This document shows, one piece after another, positions 57,854 to 64,000 of a DNA stretch of 64,000 nucleotides. The translations under genes were made by a program, and so were the position numbers. The stretch comes from Pseudo-nitzschia pungens (Eukaryota; Bacillariophyta; Bacillariophyceae; Bacillariales; Bacillariaceae). Below the pieces are notes generated by a model that was not told the origin of the DNA, made no database searches, and was given only the letters and a program-made list of their open reading frames with translations. The stretch's first letter is position 1; every line of letters starts with the position of its first letter. The DNA is taken from positions 496,001 through 560,000 of the forward strand of contig CM074765.1 of the NCBI GenBank assembly GCA_037355855.1, given 5' to 3'.

Positions 57854-59398
57854 ATGGCGGCAGCAGCAGCAGCATCAGTTGTCGGCGGTTCGGTTCCGGT
57901 TCCGGCTTCGACTCGACATGCATCCCGCAAGGCCCTATTGACCAAAGCACAAAGCGTCGTCCTCGGTACGCTGTTGCTGGCGGCACTCGGAGCCGTGGTG
58001 CTGACGATGGTTGCAACGACCTCGGGCAGCGTCGTCCACCAGGTCCTGACGCAGAGACGGATGCAGGTGCGCCCACCGGAAACAGAAGCGGAAACGCAAA
58101 CGCAAACGCAAACGGCCGACCGCAAACACTTCCGCAAACAAAACGCCAGCAAGAGCAAGGTCCGCATCGAAGAGCCCTACGGCTACCACTACCTCCGGGA
58201 CGATTCCAGCAAACCCAATGCGTTCCTCTCGGACGCCGCCTTTTACGAGTACAAGCTGCCCCGGGCCTTTTTGGTGGTCTCGCAGCACTCGGAGGAGCTC
58301 TCGCCGGAGCAGGCCGCGGCCCTCCAGTACAAGGCGGGACTCCGCCAAAAGCCCAAGGACGACAGTAGCAGTGGCAGTAGCAATGGCAATGGCAATGGCA
58401 ATGGCAATATGGATAATGCCAATGCCAATGCCAGTGGCAATGCGGTTCCGACCCGGAACGTCTTTCTGGACGAGCCCTACCGGGACAAGTCTGTCGATCG
58501 GTGGTTCAAGCGGTCCCACCGTCTTCTCAACACCGCGCTCGCAATGGGGATTTTGTCGCTGGCAGGGCTGGTGGTTGCGGTCGGGAAACTCTCGCGGTCG
58601 CCGTCGCTGTCACTCTCGGCGTGGCGGGTCGCTCTCTCCGTCTTGACCGGGTTGATGTGTTGCTCCTACGGACGGAACAACAAAAACAGCAGCAACAACA
58701 ACAGCAACAACTGCATTGGAAGGAGAAAGGATCGGTACCACCTCCATCACAAGAACGACGATGGCGACGATGATCACGGCAATCCCTCCGACGACCCGGA
58801 GGAACCGCTTTCCCCGGACGCCCGAATCGAAGCGCCGACGCTATCCCCCGGGCGGGTTGCGGCCTCGGTGTCCCTGGTCGGTACTGTATTGATCGCCACC
58901 ATGGTTGCCGCGGCCCTCGACACGTCGGCGGCCCTCCGCAAGCTCCGGAAGGCCCGGACCGCCGACGGGGGCTTGTTCTGTCCGTCCGCTCCGGTCTGCG
59001 CCTCGGCAGCCATTGCCGCGGATGCGACGACCAGCAGCGACAACGACATCGACATCGACGCCTGCATCGAGGGCTGCCTTCTCGGGCCCGGGGGCAAGGC
59101 CGCGGTGGTGGCGATCGGCCTGTGGATCGTCTGTTGCGCTCTGGTGGTCATTCTCGCGATTGCCACCGTGCTGGTAGCGGCAACCACGAGTTCCACAACG
59201 ACGGCATCGACATCAACCACAACATCAACCACAACCACAACACCGAACCAACAGGGACAGCGAAAACAGCAGCGAGGATGGCTGCGGTACGCACACCGCG
59301 TGTGTGCGCCGCTGGCACTCTCCCGAGACCAGATGGAGGCGCTCGTACCGGCCCGGGCGGTGGCCGCTCTGCAATCCCGGCGACGGCACCGCTCGTGA
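57854..59398 (+). CDS. Hypothetical multi-pass membrane protein (514 aa)
   Basis: I do not recognise the family. The ATG at 57854 (GACAATGGCGG) is preferred over an upstream in-frame TTG at 57809. Hydrophobic segments occur at about residues 34-57, 228-248, 262-275 (weaker), 340-360 and 412-440. Between the first two lies a conserved-looking soluble part with VRIEEPYGYHYLRDDSS and KLPRAFLVVSQHSEELSPEQAAALQYKAGL, which could be the functional domain. Low-complexity insertions follow (Asn/Gly repeats GNGNGNGN, Asp/His-rich, Thr-rich). A membrane location is likely; nothing more can be said. Confidence 0.65.
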   Translation: MAAAAAASVVGGSVPVPASTRHASRKALLTKAQSVVLGTLLLAALGAVVLTMVATTSGSVVHQVLTQRRMQVRPPETEAETQTQTQTADRKHFRKQNASKSKVRIEEPYGYHYLRDDSSKPNAFLSDAAFYEYKLPRAFLVVSQHSEELSPEQAAALQYKAGLRQKPKDDSSSGSSNGNGNGNGNMDNANANASGNAVPTRNVFLDEPYRDKSVDRWFKRSHRLLNTALAMGILSLAGLVVAVGKLSRSPSLSLSAWRVALSVLTGLMCCSYGRNNKNSSNNNSNNCIGRRKDRYHLHHKNDDGDDDHGNPSDDPEEPLSPDARIEAPTLSPGRVAASVSLVGTVLIATMVAAALDTSAALRKLRKARTADGGLFCPSAPVCASAAIAADATTSSDNDIDIDACIEGCLLGPGGKAAVVAIGLWIVCCALVVILAIATVLVAATTSSTTTASTSTTTSTTTTTPNQQGQRKQQRGWLRYAHRVCAPLALSRDQMEALVPARAVAALQSRRRHRS

Positions 59399-60286
59399 TA
59401 TTGGGACGAGAAAGAATAGAAAATGAAACGGGAAGGAACGGAATGGAAAACCGAGACGAGACGGAACGGAACGGAATGAAACCAAGCCAACAGCGGGGTC
59501 GGTCGCGACCGGGATCCGGTGCCGAATCAGCGAACCAACCCCCGACCCTGCGATCTGGTAGAACCGCAATGCAGTTGGTGCGCTCCTTCCCCTGCGCACG
59601 TCCAACCCGCGTAGCGCGTGCGGTTTGCACCGTTTGTTGCGATCGACCGGCAACAGCGCCAAACTCAACTAACTCGGTGATGGAGGGTTCCAAAGTCACG
59701 TCCAAATCAACCAACCAACCAAACCAATGAAAGCAAGTGCTGTCATGATTCAAAACAGAAAAATAAAATGCGTTTTGTTAAACTTGTCTCACTATTATAG
59801 TAGAATGATGTGATGATGATGAAATCAAATGTAGTGAAAATAATATGCAATGGTACCGACGTGGTCTCCTCCCGAAACCGAGTCCCCGCTTTCATCCCCG
59901 TGGGAACGAACCACGAAACTCGCTGCGATAGGAAACCGTCGGACATGCAGTGCGGCTCGACCGCATTTTCGATGCGTACCATTCCTCTCCCTCCTTCCCC
60001 CATGCCTGCGCCGTTCGCAAGCCGATCCGCGTTCGATGTTTTGGTCATTTCTTTCTTTTGTTTTCTTTTGTTTTTTTATTTTTCCGTACGCAATCGGTTT
60101 CCCAAACTTCAAAGCCTTTTTGGCACAAACCCCTCGAATGTGCCGTCCTGCTTTTTTCTTCTTCCGTTCCGTTCAACGGTTTCGCAAGACGATCCCGTTT
60201 CCATTCCTTTCGATTCCATTGTGTTGCGTTGCGTTAAGTTGCGTTGCCTTTTGCACACACAGTTCCATATTTTCGAGGAAACCCAG

Positions 60287-60308
60287 CCCTCCGGCACGAT
60301 TCGGAGGG
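60287..60308. repeat. Hairpin repeat, copy 1
   Basis: Core CCTCCGGCACGATTCGGAGG, preceded by C and followed by G: a 7-bp stem closing an 8-base loop. Confidence 0.85.
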
Positions 60309-60366
60309 AACTAACCAACAACAAATCAACAACACAACACAACACAACACACACAGTAACACACAT

Positions 60367-60386
60367 CCTCCGGCACGATTCGGAGG
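60367..60386. repeat. Hairpin repeat, copy 2
   Basis: Same 20-base core as copy 1; the outer C is T here, so the stem is 6 bp. Confidence 0.85.
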
Positions 60387-60536
60387 GAACAATCCAATCC
60401 AATCCAATCCAATGGACCAACCAATCAACCAACCAACCGCCTCCTCCGCCACGACTCGGTGGAAACGTTCGGTACTACACGAACATGTATGCATCGTCCC
60501 ACAACATTGACATCGATATCGATATCAATGAAAACA

Positions 60537-60558
60537 CCCTCCGGCACGATTCGGAGGG
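60537..60558. repeat. Hairpin repeat, copy 3
   Basis: Identical to copy 1 over the whole 22-base hairpin, and followed by the same GA. Confidence 0.85.
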
Positions 60559-60882
60559 AGCCGGATGCGATCTTCGGGGAACAGTCTCTCCCGATTCATT
60601 CATTCGTTTTAAAAATTCGTTCTCGTTGGGACGATGGTTCGCTTTTGTGTTCCTGTGCGCACACACACATGCGCACACCCATAATCCACAATACAGAGCC
60701 TCATGTGTTCTGTTCTGTTCTGTTCTGTTCTGCCCTATCTCCTCATCCCCCTCAACCACTCGGTTGCACTTCCGTTCCGTGATGCAACCAATCATGTTCG
60801 ATGGAGAGCGGTGTGTGGCACAGTCAACCCACCAACCAACCATCCAAACCAAACCAAACCAAACCGATCCATCCATTATTGT

Positions 60883-61329
60883 TTAGTGCGCCCTCATGTA
60901 GTTGACGTTACCAAGAACCAGAGTGGGACCAATCAACGCGGTGGCGAGAATCGGCATCTGATAGTTAGTCTTCTTTTTGAGGAATTTCGGAATGCGGCGC
61001 TTTGGGGATTTTCGGGTCTTGCTGCTGCTGCTGCTGCCGCGAACGCGACCGTTCTTGTGGGCGCTGCCAGTGTTCTCGTTCGTGTCATCCACGTCCAGAT
61101 CGTCAAACTCGTTGCAGGACACACTGCTCACGGTGGAAGCAACGGAAGAATCCTCCGAATCGGACATTGTTTTGGCGTTTTTGGAAGGATGATGCGCGTG
61201 AAGAATGTGATCGGGAATGTATAGATTCTCGTATGCTGATGCTGATGATGCCGAGGATGATGTTCTATCTTCGGCAGCTTGCTTTGAGCGTTTTTTGAAT
61301 TTGTGGGACAAACGGAACGAGAGCCTCAT
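60883..61329 (-). CDS. Small Ser-rich hypothetical protein (148 aa)
   Basis: Not recognised. It starts MRLSFRLSHKFKKRSKQ (basic, amphipathic), has a Ser/Asp-rich centre (SDSEDSSVASTVSSVSCNEFDDLDVDD), a basic patch (KSPKRRIPKFLKKK, about residues 108-121) and one moderately hydrophobic C-terminal stretch (ILATALIGPTLVLG). The many acidic-flanked serines look like casein-kinase-2 sites. It could be a small tail-anchored or nuclear protein; both are guesses. The ATG at 61329 is the first in frame. Confidence 0.55.
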   Translation of the reverse strand: MRLSFRLSHKFKKRSKQAAEDRTSSSASSASAYENLYIPDHILHAHHPSKNAKTMSDSEDSSVASTVSSVSCNEFDDLDVDDTNENTGSAHKNGRVRGSSSSSKTRKSPKRRIPKFLKKKTNYQMPILATALIGPTLVLGNVNYMRAH

Positions 61330-64000
61330 GGTAGCTGGATGGATATCGGTGGGTAGTGTTGGTTGGGATCGCTGGTGTGTACACGATGGAGATCGGATGA
61401 GATCAGAGAGGTAACCTTACGGAAGGGCAGTGAAAGTCGAGATGCAATGATTTGATTGCAATCATACACGGTGCATGGCGTGAGTACTTCTCTTATTATT
61501 ATTTGGTCGTTTGGTTTTGTGTTGTAATCAACGCGAGCGAAGAGCGAAGAATAATTCGGGGATAAAAAAAACGGAAAAAAAAGCACTACCGTACTTCGTA
61601 GAATTTTACTGTATTTGCGTGACCTAGACGCGGATTTAAGCAGGTAGACCTTAACGAATGATACAACATACTTTTTGAGCTTACCTTCACCCACGCACAG
61701 GTACGGGTAAAATCGTCCGCAATTTGTCCCATGAAATTTCTGCGTCTTCATTCGACGCGTTGACGAACCTGACGCATAATTGCATGCATGATTGGGCAGT
61801 GGATGGAGGCAATTGATAAAAGAATCACTTTTTGACATTTTCGATAGTGGGATTTAAGGAGTGAAGTGCTTCGTTAGGAGGGAAGAAGATATTTTACATA
61901 TTCCAATTGTTTCTAATATTAAAAATTTTACTAAGCAATAGTTTTGGAATCAATTTTATTTAATCTACGTGTTTCTCCACTATGATTTTTTCAGATATTT
62001 TCGGTTTGCTAAGTAGTACTACGTATTGATTAATGAAGGTATGAAAAAGATAATTTCACCTACGGGACCGATTGAGTTTCGTCTTCGCCAGATTCTTATA
62101 AATCTATTTTCAGCTACACGTGTTTCATTAGAGTACATTGTATTTTTGTACGGGTTCTACCGGTACTGCTTCTAATTTCTATTCTATTGTCCGCGATATT
62201 TTTCTTTGCTTAAAGGTAGATATTGATTTATTGTACTCGGACATGAAAGAGAAGATGATCATTTCATTTTGAATCTGAAGGATCTTAGCGCAAGGATCAA
62301 AGTGCAATATTCGGTATTGGTTGTGACAGATTGAGTCTTTTGTTCTCATTTCCAACAAAAGTACCGTAATACGTAGTAGTAATTCAAAGTAAGGTTACGA
62401 GGTACAAGTAAGATTTCCATAAGCACAGACACTAAAGTTTGCACGAAGTTACTCAAATATTTTCAAAAGAAGTAACTTTTAAAATCTTTACCAACAGTAC
62501 AGCATTGCTGGTATGTCGTTGGACACTGTCAATACTAAGAAACATGACCCATTGCTTTTTGCCAACTACGTTGATGTTCTTTCGTGTGTCGATGGTGCAA
62601 AAGCGAACGACTTACCGCTAAGGTTACTAACATGCTGAGATAGATTTATTAGAAATATCATTATTGCTTCGTATTTAACAGGCCTCGCAGTAATCGTAGA
62701 AATAGTGGTAGTACTACTAGTAGTAACAATAAAAAGAATAAGGAAAACCCTCATCGCTTCCTCCTTTTGGTGTATGGAAAGCACAACCGTAAGAACTACG
62801 AGTACGGAACCGTTTTGCCACACCAGAAAGGACTCATACTACTAGTAGTAAGATAATGATGGCATAAAAGTACTATCAATGCTGGTGGGCAGAATATACC
62901 ATAATTACTAGTATACGATGACATTCCTGACACCTACCGTACTACCGCAACAAGTAGTAGTATTCTTGTTACCACCATGCTGCTTGTTCCACATTGTTTT
63001 TGCAGCAAGGTTTACTACTACAAGTAGTGGAAGCAAACAGGAGGAGGAGGGATGGTGGCAAAAACAGTGGTGGTGGTAGTACTACTAGTAGTACTAGTAC
63101 CAACAGCAGTCCTAGTAGCAGTTACTACTACAACAGCAGGAGCTACTACTACTACTACTACCAAGAATTTATTGGACTGTGCTGGACTGTCTAGTAGTAC
63201 TATGTGAACTAGTACGGCTTGTGAGCTTCTTCTTATTCTAGTACTAGCTATTCATTTATAGTACCAATAAAATTACTTTAGGTTTGCTGGATGGATACCT
63301 TCAGTTGCAGATGCTCGTAACAACTACTAGTACTATCTTCCATACGTAGTGGTAAGGTTTACCGTCTGCGCAAGAAGTTCTTTCTCATCATCATCATCAT
63401 CACCGTCACGATCATCATCACGATCATCATTATCATCACAACATACATACCGTACGGTATGACGTACGGTAATCTTACGCATTCGTAATTACTCAGGATA
63501 CCAGTAAGATAACCTTACGAGCAATTACAACGTAGTAATTTACGTCCACACACAACATTTTTGTCGTCATCTCGGAAGTTTCCATTCCGGGAAGCACCGA
63601 AAAAATTCCGCGATCGTCGACGGCGGCAGCAGGACTCACTCGACTCACTCGCACTCGCATTCCATCCTCATCCTGGCGCGGAAGCGGGCCGACGCACAAC
63701 CGGACAGCGCGCCAGGAAATGAGTATGGAAGGAAGGAAGGAAGGAAGGAAGGAATGCAGTGCGATACGACTTAAGGGTACGGTAGGTTAATTAATTACTC
63801 GTACGTAGGACCTACCGTACAATACAAGAACATTCCATTCTAGTAAGTAGACTCTGAATACTGAATTCCTTCGTTCCCCGTTGCTAGTACTGTACGAAGT
63901 AAGGATTACTTGGTATTACGTGACATACCATAGACTAGTATTGCACGCGTTACGAAAAGCATAGGAATTAGGCCTGGGCATCTCAAAACAGAAAACAGCA
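61330..64000. other. AT-rich gene-free region with short repeats
   Basis: 2.7 kb without a supported gene. TAGTAC-type triplet clusters occur at 62700-62730, 62835-62850 and 63010-63190, a TCATCATCATCATC region at 63383-63440, a (GGAA)n run at 63729-63754, and TTACCGTACG/TACGAAGTAAGG words at 62360-62410, 63340-63540 and 63775-63915. Confidence 0.7.
63729..63754. repeat. (GGAA)n microsatellite
   Basis: Six consecutive copies of the 4-base unit. Confidence 0.9.

Larger units (their letters stand above)
59399..60882. other. Convergent intergenic region with repeated hairpins
   Basis: Lies between two gene 3' ends. Carries three copies of one hairpin sequence (60287, 60367, 60537), a degenerate fourth near 60441, and CAACACAACACAACAC, CCAATCCAATCC and TTCTGTTCTGTTCTG short repeats. 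No coding frame is supported. Confidence 0.75.

Overview
This window looks like nuclear DNA of a diatom, probably a pennate one; I cannot name the species. The evidence is a nucleus-encoded plastid protein with a bipartite presequence and Phe after the signal cleavage site, short GT-AG introns, a C-terminal domain I associate with diatom proteins, an SRP19 gene, and long AT-rich intergenic stretches full of short repeats. I see no operons, CRISPR arrays, tRNA or rRNA genes.

Layout. 1-2158: 3' part of a membrane protein gene, spliced at 157-272. 3848-13683: one giant gene of the DUF6606/DUF3638/DUF3645 helicase-like family (about 3,276 codons), whose frame changes five times, always by +1. 14841-16800 (minus): Ser-rich protein ending in a diatom-type conserved domain. 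18275-18997: nuclear-type hypothetical. 20064-21179 (minus): Tic22-like plastid protein with a Tat-like lumen signal. 22534-23226: secreted Gly/Lys/Tyr repeat protein with a broken frame. 24074-24790 (minus): small membrane/coiled-coil protein. 25754-26461: protein with four CX9C motifs. 26968-28062 (minus): seven-helix receptor-like protein. 28947-29993: hypothetical with a signal sequence. 32306-35972: five-exon AAA ATPase. 36831-37686 (minus): CadD-like transporter with one +1 frame change. 40957-42225: asparagine-synthetase-like ATP pyrophosphatase. 43401-45224 (minus): SRP19, whose 1.14 kb intron holds two copies of a C/D-box snoRNA-like sequence. 47469-49241 (minus): PLP aminotransferase, probably organellar. 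49959-54584: a complete 4.6 kb DNA transposon. 55245-56732: DUF1275 membrane protein. 57854-59398: multi-pass membrane protein. 60883-61329 (minus): small Ser-rich protein. 61330-64000: no gene.

The transposon has about 190 bp terminal inverted repeats, TA on both sides, a DD38E-type transposase on the plus strand and a convergent cysteine-rich 600-residue protein on the minus strand. Both start just inside the repeats.

The genes are independent units rather than one pathway. The items most worth a second look are the intronic snoRNA-like pair (the first copy has a perfect 10-bp terminal stem), the two-gene transposon, the repeated hairpin cluster at 60287-60558, the four-CX9C protein, and the consistent +1 frame changes in two otherwise well conserved genes. 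The frame changes may be uncorrected one-base insertions in the assembly, real decay, or frameshifting; sequence alone cannot decide.
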